From: Flavobacteriaceae bacterium UBA3356
Lineage (GTDB): Bacteria; Bacteroidota; Bacteroidia; Flavobacteriales; Flavobacteriaceae
Length of the DNA: 64,000 bases
Assembly (NCBI GenBank): GCA_002360635.1
Contig: DEQW01000012.1
Location: 56,969-120,968, forward strand
Direction of reading: 5' to 3'
Below are positions 9,530 through 17,220 of this stretch, one piece after another. The position numbers were made by a program, and so were the translations under genes. The notes beneath the pieces are model-generated. The model did not search any database. It saw nothing but the letters and a program-made list of their open reading frames with translations, and was not told the origin of the DNA. The first letter of the stretch is position 1. The number at the start of each line of letters is the position of its first letter.

Positions 9530-11299
9530 ATGGCGTCGCATTACGAAGCACCTATTAGAAGACCCTTAATTATAGGAGACAAAGACTACCACGATGTAAC
9601 TGTGGATGTTGCTGCTCCTGTAGAAGGAAAAGCCAATAAATCGTGGTGGATTGTTTTTACAATTTCCCTAATAGCCTTTTTATGGGGACTGGGTTGTATA
9701 ATTTATACAATATCCACAGGTATTGGTGTATGGGGATTAAATAAAACAGTAGGCTGGGCCTGGGATATTACCAACTTTGTTTGGTGGGTAGGTATTGGTC
9801 ACGCAGGAACCCTGATTTCTGCCGTTCTTTTATTATTCCGTCAAAAATGGAGGATGGCAATTAACCGTTCGGCAGAGGCAATGACAATTTTCTCTGTAAT
9901 ACAGGCGGGATTGTTTCCTATTATCCACATGGGGCGTCCGTGGTTAGGATATTGGGTACTGCCTATACCAAACCAGTTTGGTTCATTATGGGTAAACTTT
10001 AACTCTCCGTTACTTTGGGATGTATTTGCAATTTCAACTTATTTATCTGTATCCCTAGTTTTCTGGTGGACAGGTTTACTTCCTGATTTTGCAATGATAC
10101 GTGATAGAGCGATTACGCCATTCACAAAAAAAATATATGGTATTTTATCATTTGGATGGAGTGGTCGTGCAAAAGACTGGCAACGTTTTGAAGAAGTTTC
10201 GTTGGTATTAGCCGGATTGGCTACACCACTTGTACTTTCGGTACACACAATTGTATCGTTTGACTTTGCTACGTCGGTAATACCAGGATGGCACACAACT
10301 ATTTTCCCTCCTTATTTTGTTGCAGGGGCAATTTTCTCAGGATTCGCAATGGTAAATACGCTGCTTATCATTATGCGTAAAGTATCTAATCTTGAAAACT
10401 ATATTACCATTCAGCATATCGAATTGATGAACATTGTAATTATGATTACAGGTTCTATTGTTGGGGTGGCATATATTACTGAATTATTCATCGCATGGTA
10501 TTCAGGTGTAGAATACGAACAGTATGCATTCCTTAACCGTGCAACCGGACCTTACTGGTGGGCTTATTGGGCGATGATGACGTGTAACGTATTCTCTCCA
10601 CAGTTTATGTGGTTCAAAAAATTGCGTACAAGTATTATGTTTTCATTTATAATTTCGATTGTGGTGAACATAGGTATGTGGTTTGAGCGTTTCGTAATTA
10701 TTGTAACATCACTTCATAGAGATTACCTACCATCATCTTGGACCATGTTCCAACCAACATTTGTAGATATAGGTATCTTTATTGGGACTATTGGATTCTT
10801 CTTTGTATTATTCTTATTATATGCAAGAACATTCCCCGTAATTGCTCAAGCAGAAGTAAAATCTATTTTGAAGTCTTCAGGTGAAAAATATAAAAAATTA
10901 AGAGCTGAGCATGGTGATGATGTAAAGCATTATGATGCTGCAGTAGCACCTGCTGCTAATAATGAATATCTAAAAAGCACAGACGAAACAGGAACGGATA
11001 CCGTGCACGCAGGTGAGATTGCTGAAAATGATGTAGAACGCGAAAAAATAGAAGATCTTTTGGATGGAATTGGGCGTTTTGATCCTGAAACCGAAACACA
11101 AGACGATCTTAAAAAGATAAGCGGGGTTGGTCCTGTAATGGAGCAGAAATTACACCAAATAGGTATCTATACATTTGATCAAGTAAGTAAAATGACAGAT
11201 AGAGAGTACGACCTACTTGATACTATTATAGACGAATTCCCTGGAAGAGCAAAACGTGATGACTGGGCAGGCCAGGCAACAAAACTTAAAAACAATTAG
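9530..11299 (+). CDS. actC: Alternative complex III subunit ActC (NrfD-like) with a C-terminal HhH tail
   Basis: ActC is a polytopic NrfD/PsrC-type membrane subunit that takes part in menaquinol binding and possibly proton translocation. The first 435 residues or so carry about ten hydrophobic helices with typical landmarks such as GWAWDITNFVWWVGIGHAG. Beyond the last helix there is an unusual soluble extension of about 150 residues. It includes a helix-hairpin-helix-like module (about 525-588) with the core LKKISGVGP..EQKLHQIGIYTFDQ and a closing WAGQATKL. This module resembles the small HhH domains attached to several unrelated proteins. Total length is 589, against roughly 450-490 that I would expect. 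actD starts 4 bases after the stop. Confidence 0.94.
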   Translation: MASHYEAPIRRPLIIGDKDYHDVTVDVAAPVEGKANKSWWIVFTISLIAFLWGLGCIIYTISTGIGVWGLNKTVGWAWDITNFVWWVGIGHAGTLISAVLLLFRQKWRMAINRSAEAMTIFSVIQAGLFPIIHMGRPWLGYWVLPIPNQFGSLWVNFNSPLLWDVFAISTYLSVSLVFWWTGLLPDFAMIRDRAITPFTKKIYGILSFGWSGRAKDWQRFEEVSLVLAGLATPLVLSVHTIVSFDFATSVIPGWHTTIFPPYFVAGAIFSGFAMVNTLLIIMRKVSNLENYITIQHIELMNIVIMITGSIVGVAYITELFIAWYSGVEYEQYAFLNRATGPYWWAYWAMMTCNVFSPQFMWFKKLRTSIMFSFIISIVVNIGMWFERFVIIVTSLHRDYLPSSWTMFQPTFVDIGIFIGTIGFFFVLFLLYARTFPVIAQAEVKSILKSSGEKYKKLRAEHGDDVKHYDAAVAPAANNEYLKSTDETGTDTVHAGEIAENDVEREKIEDLLDGIGRFDPETETQDDLKKISGVGPVMEQKLHQIGIYTFDQVSKMTDREYDLLDTIIDEFPGRAKRDDWAGQATKLKNN

Positions 11300-11303
11300 T
11301 AAG

Positions 11304-11840
11304 ATGGCATCGAAAACAATTCACGCTATTTACAACGATGACGACCTGTTAATGCAAGCTGTTAAGCAGGTACGTGCAGAGCATTATCATATTGAAGAAG
11401 TTTATACTCCTTTTCCGGTTCATGGGCTTGATAAAGTAATGGGGTTAGCTCCTACAAGAATTGCCATAACATCTTTTATGTATGGATTGGTAGGGCTTGT
11501 GGTAGCAATTTTAATGATGAATTTCATTATGATTGAAGATTGGCCACAAAATATAGGGGGTAAACCAAGCTTCAGTTATATAGAAAACATGCCGGCATTT
11601 GTGCCAATTATGTTTGAGCTTACCGTTTTCTTTGCAGCTCACTTAATGGTAATTACTTTTTATATGAGAAGTAAGTTGTGGCCATTTAAAAAAGCTGAAA
11701 ACCCAGATGTTCGAACTACCGATGATCATTTTTTAATGGCTATAGATGCAGGATCACACGATGTAAAGAAACTTACTAAGTTTTTATATGATACGGGAGC
11801 CATGGAGATTAGTTTAATTGAAAATGAAGAAGACCATTAA
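11304..11840 (+). CDS. actD: Alternative complex III subunit ActD (DUF3341)
   Basis: ActD is a small membrane subunit of alternative complex III. The 178-residue protein begins MASKTIHAIYNDDD, has a conserved soluble N-terminal ferredoxin-like segment with YTPFPVHGLDKVMGL, then two transmembrane helices (about 52-72 and 97-117) and a soluble C-terminal tail. A longer in-frame start at 11256 overlaps the actC coding region and is not needed. The chosen ATG at 11304 follows the actC stop closely, as expected for an operon. actE begins immediately after the ActD stop. Confidence 0.93.
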   Translation: MASKTIHAIYNDDDLLMQAVKQVRAEHYHIEEVYTPFPVHGLDKVMGLAPTRIAITSFMYGLVGLVVAILMMNFIMIEDWPQNIGGKPSFSYIENMPAFVPIMFELTVFFAAHLMVITFYMRSKLWPFKKAENPDVRTTDDHFLMAIDAGSHDVKKLTKFLYDTGAMEISLIENEEDH

Positions 11841-11841
11841 T

Positions 11842-12525
11842 ATGAAAAAAAGTTTAAACATAACCATTGCACTTGTAGCTGCATTCAGTTTGGTTTCTTG
11901 CTTTAATGATAACAAACCCAACTATCAGTTTATGCCTAATATGTATGAACCTGTTGGATATGAAACCTACGGTGAATATGATATCTTTGAAAATGAACAG
12001 GAGGCAAAACTTCCTGCTGAAGGTTCTATTCCTAGAGGGTGGACGCCTTATGAATATGATAATACAACAGAGGGATTAAACTTGGCCAAGGCAGAATTAA
12101 AAAATCCTCTTGATATAACAGAAGATAATATTTCAGAAGGAGAAGCACTTTATACTATTTATTGTGCTGTGTGTCACGGAGATAAAGGTGATGGGCAAGG
12201 TATATTGGCTGAAAGAGAAAAATTTCTTGGCATTCCTAGCTATGCAGACCCGGGAAGAACTATTACAATGGGAGGCACGTACCATGTTCAAATGTATGGA
12301 CTAAACGCTATGGGCTCATACGCATCGCAAACCAATGAGAAAGAGCGTTGGCAAATTGCCATGCATGTAATGGATTTGAAAGCAGCTTTAAATGGAGAAG
12401 CTTCATTATTAGAAACAGCTGGTGCTAAAGCAGCAGACTCAACTAATATGGAAAGTTCTACGGAAGAGGGAGACAAAATGAATACTGAAGATGCAGCTAA
12501 TACTTCAGAAAACGAAACTAACTAA
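11842..12525 (+). CDS. actE: Alternative complex III subunit ActE, monohaem cytochrome c lipoprotein
   Basis: ActE is the single-haem cytochrome c subunit. The 227-residue product starts MKKSLNITIALVAAF and has a lipobox LVSC with the modified cysteine at residue 20, so it is expected to be a lipoprotein facing the periplasm. The haem motif CAVCH is at 108-112, followed by a GDGxG stretch typical of class I cytochromes. Met-containing segments around GGTYHVQMYGLNAMGSY may provide the sixth ligand. The C-terminal 40 residues are acidic, Thr/Ser-rich and probably disordered. A longer frame from 11818 overlaps actD; the ATG at 11842 gives a clean signal peptide. Confidence 0.93.
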   Translation: MKKSLNITIALVAAFSLVSCFNDNKPNYQFMPNMYEPVGYETYGEYDIFENEQEAKLPAEGSIPRGWTPYEYDNTTEGLNLAKAELKNPLDITEDNISEGEALYTIYCAVCHGDKGDGQGILAEREKFLGIPSYADPGRTITMGGTYHVQMYGLNAMGSYASQTNEKERWQIAMHVMDLKAALNGEASLLETAGAKAADSTNMESSTEEGDKMNTEDAANTSENETN

Positions 12526-12549
12526 AGAATAAAGAGAATAGTTAAAGAT

Positions 12550-13941
12550 ATGTACACGCTACCAAGTAAATTAAAACTGTTTGCAATTATTTTTATGGTC
12601 GTTGGAGCCTTAGGAATAGTATCAGGTTTCCTTACTGCTCCCTCTACTACAGCCGAGGTTAAAGAAATGATGGCTGGCCATGGAGATGGACACGGATCAG
12701 ACCACTCAGCAGCTGAAGAATCTCATAGTACACCTGAAAACCATGTTGCTGAAGAAAACCACGGCGATGAGCACTCCCAAGCTGCCAACGAACATGGAGA
12801 AAATGTGCACGATAGTGAAGAAGCACATTTAGAGCATATTTTACATCAAATGCAAAACAGACCTTGGTCTGCATTGTATATTGCTTGTTTATTCTTTTTG
12901 TTTATCGCATTGGGAACTTTGGCTTTTTACGGTATTCAATATGCTGCACAAGCTGGTTGGTCCCCTGTTTTGTATAGAGTAATGGAAGGAATCACTGCTT
13001 ATTTACCAGTTGCTTCAGTAATATTATTTGTATTGTTGCTACTTTCTGCTTTCCATATAAATCATATTTTCCACTGGATGGACCCTGAATTGGTTGATCC
13101 TGAAAGTTCACATTACGATAAGTTAATTGCAGGAAAAAGCGGATGGCTAAATATACCTTTCTTTTTAATTAGAGCGGCTATATTCTTAGCTGGATGGAAC
13201 CTATATAGATATTTATCAAGAAGAAACTCAATTAAACAAGATGAAGCTGATGATAACAGATGGTTTAAAAAGAACTTTAAAATGTCTGCAGGCTTTTTAG
13301 TATTCTTTATAGTTACTGAATCTATGATGTCTTGGGACTGGATTATGAGTTTCGATCCACATTGGTTTAGTACTTTATTTGGATGGTATGTTTTTGCAGG
13401 AATGATGGTTTCAGCCATTACAGTGATTGCAATGATATCTATCATATTGAAAAAACAAGGATACTTGGAATTTGTAAACGACAGCCATATCCACGACCTG
13501 GCCAAATATATGTTCGGCTTCAGTATTTTTTGGACGTACCTTTGGTTTTCACAGTTCATGCTTATCTGGTACGCAAACATCCCTGAAGAAGTAACCTATT
13601 TTGTAACACGTATAGAAGATTATAAATTACCATTCTTCGGAATGCTCGTAACAAACTTTGTATTCCCTGTATTATTGTTAATGAACAGTGATTACAAACG
13701 TGTAAACTGGTTTGTAATATTAACAGGAATTGTAATTTTAGCAGGACAGTACATCAACCTATTTGTTATGGTGATGCCTGGTACAGTTGGAGCTTCTTGG
13801 TTTATTGGCTTGCCAGAAATAGGATCAATATTGTTTTTCTTTGGTTTGTTCGTATTTGTTGTGTTTACAGCATTAACAAAAGCACCATTGCTTGCTAAAC
13901 GAAACCCGTTTATGAAGGAAAGCAAAAATTATCATTATTAA
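12550..13941 (+). CDS. actF: Alternative complex III subunit ActF, quinone-binding membrane subunit
   Basis: ActF is the second large NrfD-related membrane subunit, homologous to ActC. The 463-residue product has a first helix (about 7-28), then a His/Glu/Asp-rich extramembrane loop (about 40-98) with many histidines (motifs such as GHGDGHGSDH and EENHGDEH). About nine further hydrophobic helices follow. Landmarks such as SAFHINHIFHWMDPE and SWDWIMSFDPHWFSTLFGWY are typical of this subunit. It precedes coxB by 24 bases in the same operon. The His-rich loop could bind metal, but that is inference. Confidence 0.93.
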   Translation: MYTLPSKLKLFAIIFMVVGALGIVSGFLTAPSTTAEVKEMMAGHGDGHGSDHSAAEESHSTPENHVAEENHGDEHSQAANEHGENVHDSEEAHLEHILHQMQNRPWSALYIACLFFLFIALGTLAFYGIQYAAQAGWSPVLYRVMEGITAYLPVASVILFVLLLLSAFHINHIFHWMDPELVDPESSHYDKLIAGKSGWLNIPFFLIRAAIFLAGWNLYRYLSRRNSIKQDEADDNRWFKKNFKMSAGFLVFFIVTESMMSWDWIMSFDPHWFSTLFGWYVFAGMMVSAITVIAMISIILKKQGYLEFVNDSHIHDLAKYMFGFSIFWTYLWFSQFMLIWYANIPEEVTYFVTRIEDYKLPFFGMLVTNFVFPVLLLMNSDYKRVNWFVILTGIVILAGQYINLFVMVMPGTVGASWFIGLPEIGSILFFFGLFVFVVFTALTKAPLLAKRNPFMKESKNYHY

Positions 13942-13965
13942 TTAATTGAATAGAGACAGATAACG

Positions 13966-15030
13966 ATGACCGCATTTTTAGTTGTATTAGTAATCATTCT
14001 TTTTGGAGTTGCTGTTTGGCAAATGACCAAGATATTTGAAATGTCTAAAACCAAACAGACAGATACTGGAGAAATAGCATCAGATAAAGACAATAAAGTT
14101 AACGGATACCTAATGGTGATGTTCTTGGTCTTTTTATACGCATTGGCTATTATCTGTTTTTGGAAATGGGGCGATGTCCTTTTGCCAAAATCAGGATCTG
14201 AACATGGATCGCAGATAGACAATTTAATGCTTATATCTATGATTCTCATTTTCTTTGTGGGAATCTTGACGCATTGGCTATTGTTTGGTTTTGCATTTAA
14301 GTATAGAGGAGAAAAAGGTAAAAAAGCTGTGTTCTACGCAGATAATGATAAACTTGAATTTATCTGGACAATAATTCCAGTGGTTGTATTGGCGGGACTG
14401 ATTATCTACGGGCTTTTTACTTGGACAGATATCATGAACGTAAGCGAAGAAGACGATCCTTTAGTAGTAGAATTATATGCATATCAGTTTGACTGGCGCG
14501 CAAGGTATGGAGGAGAAGATAACACACTTGGTGAAGCCAACGTACGTTTAATTGAAGGTGTTAATCAGTTGGGTGTAGATGGATCTGACCCTAATGCACA
14601 AGATGATATTGTTGTAAATGAATTGCACTTGCCTGTTGGTAGAAAAGTACTCTTTAAAATGAGATCGCAGGATGTGTTGCACTCAGCTTACATGCCACAC
14701 TTTAGAGCACAGATGAACTGCGTTCCAGGTATGATTACTCAATTTGCTTTCACCCCAACTGTCACTACGGAAGAAATGAGACAGGATGAGGATGTAATAG
14801 AAAAAGTGAGACATATTAACGAGATACGGAAAGAAAACAGTAAAGAATTAGCGAAGAATGGCGAACCGCCATTAGAGCCATATGAGTTTGATTATCTGCT
14901 TTTGTGTAATAAAATATGTGGTATCAGCCACTACAATATGCAGATGAAGATTATTGTAGAATCACAGGAAGATTATGAGGCATGGTTGGCAGAACAACCA
15001 AATATGGCCGAAGTTTTAAAAGATCAATAA
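13966..15030 (+). CDS. coxB: Cytochrome c oxidase subunit II (CuA)
   Basis: Subunit II receives electrons through its CuA centre. The 354-residue protein has an N-terminal hydrophobic helix, further membrane helices near 45-66, 85-110 and 136-152, and a periplasmic cupredoxin domain. CuA ligands are visible: the H of VLHSAYMPHF and the C-terminal CNKICGISHYNM (C-x3-C-x3-H-x2-M). A charged insert of about 40 residues separates the HSAYMPH strand region from the final CuA loop. The protein lacks a fused cytochrome c domain, consistent with electrons arriving from the ActA/ActE cytochromes. coxA follows 19 bases later. Confidence 0.95.
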   Translation: MTAFLVVLVIILFGVAVWQMTKIFEMSKTKQTDTGEIASDKDNKVNGYLMVMFLVFLYALAIICFWKWGDVLLPKSGSEHGSQIDNLMLISMILIFFVGILTHWLLFGFAFKYRGEKGKKAVFYADNDKLEFIWTIIPVVVLAGLIIYGLFTWTDIMNVSEEDDPLVVELYAYQFDWRARYGGEDNTLGEANVRLIEGVNQLGVDGSDPNAQDDIVVNELHLPVGRKVLFKMRSQDVLHSAYMPHFRAQMNCVPGMITQFAFTPTVTTEEMRQDEDVIEKVRHINEIRKENSKELAKNGEPPLEPYEFDYLLLCNKICGISHYNMQMKIIVESQEDYEAWLAEQPNMAEVLKDQ

Positions 15031-15049
15031 AATAATAGCATAAATAGAT

Positions 15050-16876
15050 ATGTCAGCACACGCAGAAGATTTAGCAGTAGATCACCACGATGATCACGGA
15101 CATCATCACGAACAGACTTTTATAACTAAATATATATTTAGTACAGACCATAAAATGATCTCTAAGCAATACCTTATTACGGGTATTTTTATGGGGATAA
15201 TTGGAATATTAATGTCTGTTCTTTTCAGGATGCAAATAGCTTGGCCAGAAGAACCATTTACAATTTTTGAAATTTTCTTAGGTAAATGGGCTGATGGTGG
15301 AGTGATGGATCCAAGTGTTTATTTAGCATTGGTAACTATTCATGGTACCATTATGGTATTCTTTGTGTTAACAGCTGGTCTAAGCGGTACGTTTAGTAAC
15401 CTCTTAATTCCGTTGCAAATTGGTGCTAGGGATATGGCCTCCGGATTCTTGAACATGGTATCATACTGGCTTTTCTTTATTTCCAGTGTAGTTATGGTGT
15501 GTTCATTATTTGTTGAAGCAGGGCCTGCATCAGCTGGATGGACGGTTTACCCTCCATTAAGTGCTTTGCCACAAGCTATACCAGGTTCTGGAGCTGGGAT
15601 GACATTATGGTTAGTTTCATTGGCTATATTTATTGCATCTTCGCTATTAGGTTCGCTTAATTATATCGTAACAACTTTAAATTTACGTACCAAAGGAATG
15701 TCTATGACAAGACTTCCGCTTACTATCTGGGCATTCTTTATCACTGCTATAATTGGTGTGGTTTCTTTCCCTGTATTATTATCAGCAGCATTAATGTTGA
15801 TAATGGATAGAAGTTTTGGTACATCATTCTTCCTTTCCGATATTTATATCGCTGGGGAAGTGTTACATAACCAAGGTGGTTCACCTGTGTTATTTGAACA
15901 CTTGTTTTGGTTCTTAGGACACCCAGAAGTTTATATTGTAATCTTACCTGCAATGGGTATTGTTTCCGAAGTTATGGCAACAAATTCGCGCAAACCAATT
16001 TTTGGTTACCGTGCAATGGTTGCTTCAATTTTGGCAATTGCATTCCTTTCAACTATTGTTTGGGGTCACCACATGTTCGTTTCAGGTATGAATCCGTTCT
16101 TAGGGTCTGTATTTACCTTTACAACATTATTGATTGCAATTCCTTCAGCAGTAAAAGCTTTTAACTGGATTACCACGATATGGAAAGGTAACCTGCAAAT
16201 GAATACAGCTATGTTATTTAGTATAGCTTTTGTTTCCACCTTTATTACAGGAGGTTTAACAGGAATTATTCTTGGGGATAGCGCATTAGATATTAACGTA
16301 CACGATACATACTTTGTAATTGCTCACTTCCACTTGGTAATGGGTATTTCAGCAGTGTATGGATTATTAGCGGGGGTTTATCACTGGTTCCCAAAAATGT
16401 TCGAAGGGCGTTTAATGAACAAAAACTTAGGGTACATCCATTTTTGGATAACCGCAATAGGCGCGTATGGAATTTTCTTCCCAATGCACTTTGTGGGTAT
16501 GGCTGGATTGCCAAGAAGGTACTATACCAATACTAACTTCCCCTATTTTGATGATTTGGCCGATATTAATGTAGTGATAACCATTTTTGCTATTATCACA
16601 GCTGCCGCTCAAGTAATATTCTTGTATAACTTCTTCCATTCAATTTTCTACGGAAAAATAGGGCCAAAAAACCCTTGGAAATCGAATACCTTAGAATGGA
16701 CAGCAGAGGTGAAGCACATTCACGGAAACTGGGATGGCCCAATACCACATGTGTACCGTTGGTCTTATGATTACAGTAAGTTGAACAAAGATGAAACTGA
16801 CTATGTAATACCGGGACAGGATTATATTCCGCAAAACATTCCTTTAAAAGAAAATGAAGAAGAATTGAACCATTAA
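15050..16876 (+). CDS. coxA: Cytochrome c oxidase subunit I (aa3-type)
   Basis: Subunit I holds haem a and the haem a3-CuB site where oxygen is reduced and protons are pumped. The 608-residue protein shows the canonical haem-copper motifs: TIHGTIMVFF near the haem a ligand, FLGHPEVYIVILPAMG (CuB His and cross-linked Tyr), WGHHMFVSG (CuB His pair) and HDTYFVIAHFHLVMG (haem ligands). Twelve helices fit the length. The N-terminus carries a histidine cluster (residues 11-22, HHDDHGHHHE). It closes the act-cox operon and is followed by a strong terminator at 16904. Subunits III and IV are encoded 20 kb away at 36.8-38.8 kb. Confidence 0.97.
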   Translation: MSAHAEDLAVDHHDDHGHHHEQTFITKYIFSTDHKMISKQYLITGIFMGIIGILMSVLFRMQIAWPEEPFTIFEIFLGKWADGGVMDPSVYLALVTIHGTIMVFFVLTAGLSGTFSNLLIPLQIGARDMASGFLNMVSYWLFFISSVVMVCSLFVEAGPASAGWTVYPPLSALPQAIPGSGAGMTLWLVSLAIFIASSLLGSLNYIVTTLNLRTKGMSMTRLPLTIWAFFITAIIGVVSFPVLLSAALMLIMDRSFGTSFFLSDIYIAGEVLHNQGGSPVLFEHLFWFLGHPEVYIVILPAMGIVSEVMATNSRKPIFGYRAMVASILAIAFLSTIVWGHHMFVSGMNPFLGSVFTFTTLLIAIPSAVKAFNWITTIWKGNLQMNTAMLFSIAFVSTFITGGLTGIILGDSALDINVHDTYFVIAHFHLVMGISAVYGLLAGVYHWFPKMFEGRLMNKNLGYIHFWITAIGAYGIFFPMHFVGMAGLPRRYYTNTNFPYFDDLADINVVITIFAIITAAAQVIFLYNFFHSIFYGKIGPKNPWKSNTLEWTAEVKHIHGNWDGPIPHVYRWSYDYSKLNKDETDYVIPGQDYIPQNIPLKENEEELNH

Positions 16877-16903
16877 ACAGGTTTAATTCAAGACTATAAA
16901 CTT

Positions 16904-16934
16904 AAAGCCTTTCTCTAGAGAAAGGCTTTTTTTT
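16904..16934 (+). terminator. Intrinsic terminator of the act-cox operon
   Basis: A perfect 26-base palindrome (16904-16929; arm AAAGCCTTTCTC) runs into a T-tract directly after coxA. Confidence 0.92.
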
Positions 16935-16952
16935 AATTCTGAAAATAAAATT

Positions 16953-16968
16953 TACGTATTATTACGTA
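16953..16968. promoter_or_regulatory. Operator-like inverted repeat upstream of small RNA 1
   Basis: TACGTAT-TA-TTACGTA (7-2-7 layout, dyad centre at 16960.5) lies directly before the -33 TTG. The dyad centre is 8.5 bases from that TTG, the same spacing as at small RNA 2. The geometry resembles NarL/LuxR-type heptamer pairs; the regulator is unknown. Confidence 0.5.
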
Positions 16969-16999
16969 TTGACTTAACTGCATATTGAGCGTATATTTG
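16969..16999 (+). promoter_or_regulatory. Promoter of small RNA 1
   Basis: TTG (16969-16971), exactly 20 bases, then TATATTTG (16992-16999) match the Bacteroidetes -33/-7 consensus TTG-N20-TAnnTTTG. Transcription should start near 17004. Confidence 0.75.
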
Positions 17000-17003
17000 T
17001 TTC

Positions 17004-17081
17004 AACAACGATTAAGGAACAAAGAGTGGGGACTTTGTGACTGTAAAAGCCGTACTTAAAAAGTGCGGCTTTTATTTTTTT
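17004..17081 (+). ncRNA. Candidate small RNA 1 (about 78 nt)
   Basis: A promoter-to-terminator unit without an ATG. The predicted transcript starts near 17004, carries a hairpin ACAAAG/CTTTGT (17019-17024 with 17033-17038) with the 8-base loop AGTGGGGA, and ends in an intrinsic terminator (17045-17081; arm AAAAGCCGTACTT, one G-U pair, 3-base loop, T-tract). The next unit, 17143-17219, has the same architecture with different stem sequence. Function unknown; a regulatory RNA acting through the G-rich loop is inference. It may belong to a known Bacteroidetes RNA family such as Flavo-1, which I cannot test here. Confidence 0.65.
17045..17081 (+). terminator. Terminator of small RNA 1
   Basis: Thirteen-base arms (17045-17057 and 17061-17073) with a three-base loop, followed by an almost pure T-run to 17081. 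Confidence 0.88.
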
Positions 17082-17091
17082 AGAGTAAAAA

Positions 17092-17107
17092 TACCCACTA
17101 TTGGGTA
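17092..17107. promoter_or_regulatory. Operator-like inverted repeat upstream of small RNA 2
   Basis: TACCCAC-TA-TTGGGTA (7-2-7; arms ATACCCA/TGGGTAT if one base is added on each side) ends directly before the -33 TTG of the second small RNA. The dyad centre at 17099.5 is 8.5 bases from the TTG, as in the first unit. The heptamers resemble the TACYYMT sites of NarL-type regulators. Confidence 0.55.
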
Positions 17108-17138
17108 TTGACTCTATGTAAGCAGAAACTTATTTTTG
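17108..17138 (+). promoter_or_regulatory. Promoter of small RNA 2
   Basis: TTG (17108-17110), exactly 20 bases, then TATTTTTG (17131-17138). Transcription should start near 17143. Confidence 0.75.
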
Positions 17139-17142
17139 AATA

Positions 17143-17219
17143 CATTTGAATTAGTAAAATAGGGAGTTTACTGATCTTATTAATTAACCGCACTTACTGA
17201 GGAGGAGTGCGGTTTTTTA
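17143..17219 (+). ncRNA. Candidate small RNA 2 (about 77 nt), related to small RNA 1
   Basis: The predicted transcript has hairpin AGTAAA/TTTACT (17153-17158 with 17167-17172) with the 8-base loop ATAGGGAG, then a terminator with arms AACCGCACT/AGTGCGGTT (17186-17194, 17206-17214). Loop size, stem length, the GGG at loop positions 4-6, the GA just after the stem, and the CCGnACT/AGTGCGG terminator stem are shared with small RNA 1. The hairpin stem sequence differs but stays complementary. No open reading frame of useful length is present. The 11-base terminator loop contains GAGGAGG. Confidence 0.65.
17186..17219 (+). terminator. Terminator of small RNA 2
   Basis: Perfect 9-bp stem, 11-base loop and T-run. 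It also lies just beyond the end of the convergent peroxiredoxin-like gene. Confidence 0.88.
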
Positions 17220-17220
17220 T

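Noticed and set aside
17141..17148. A second TAnnTTTG match (TACATTTG) in small RNA 2
   Set aside because: It is 30 bases from the TTG instead of 20; the TATTTTTG at 17131 fits the spacing exactly.
17025..17166. GGA-containing hairpin loops as CsrA-type binding sites in the small RNAs
   Set aside because: CsrA is generally not found in Bacteroidetes, and the loops lack the full ACAnGGA consensus.
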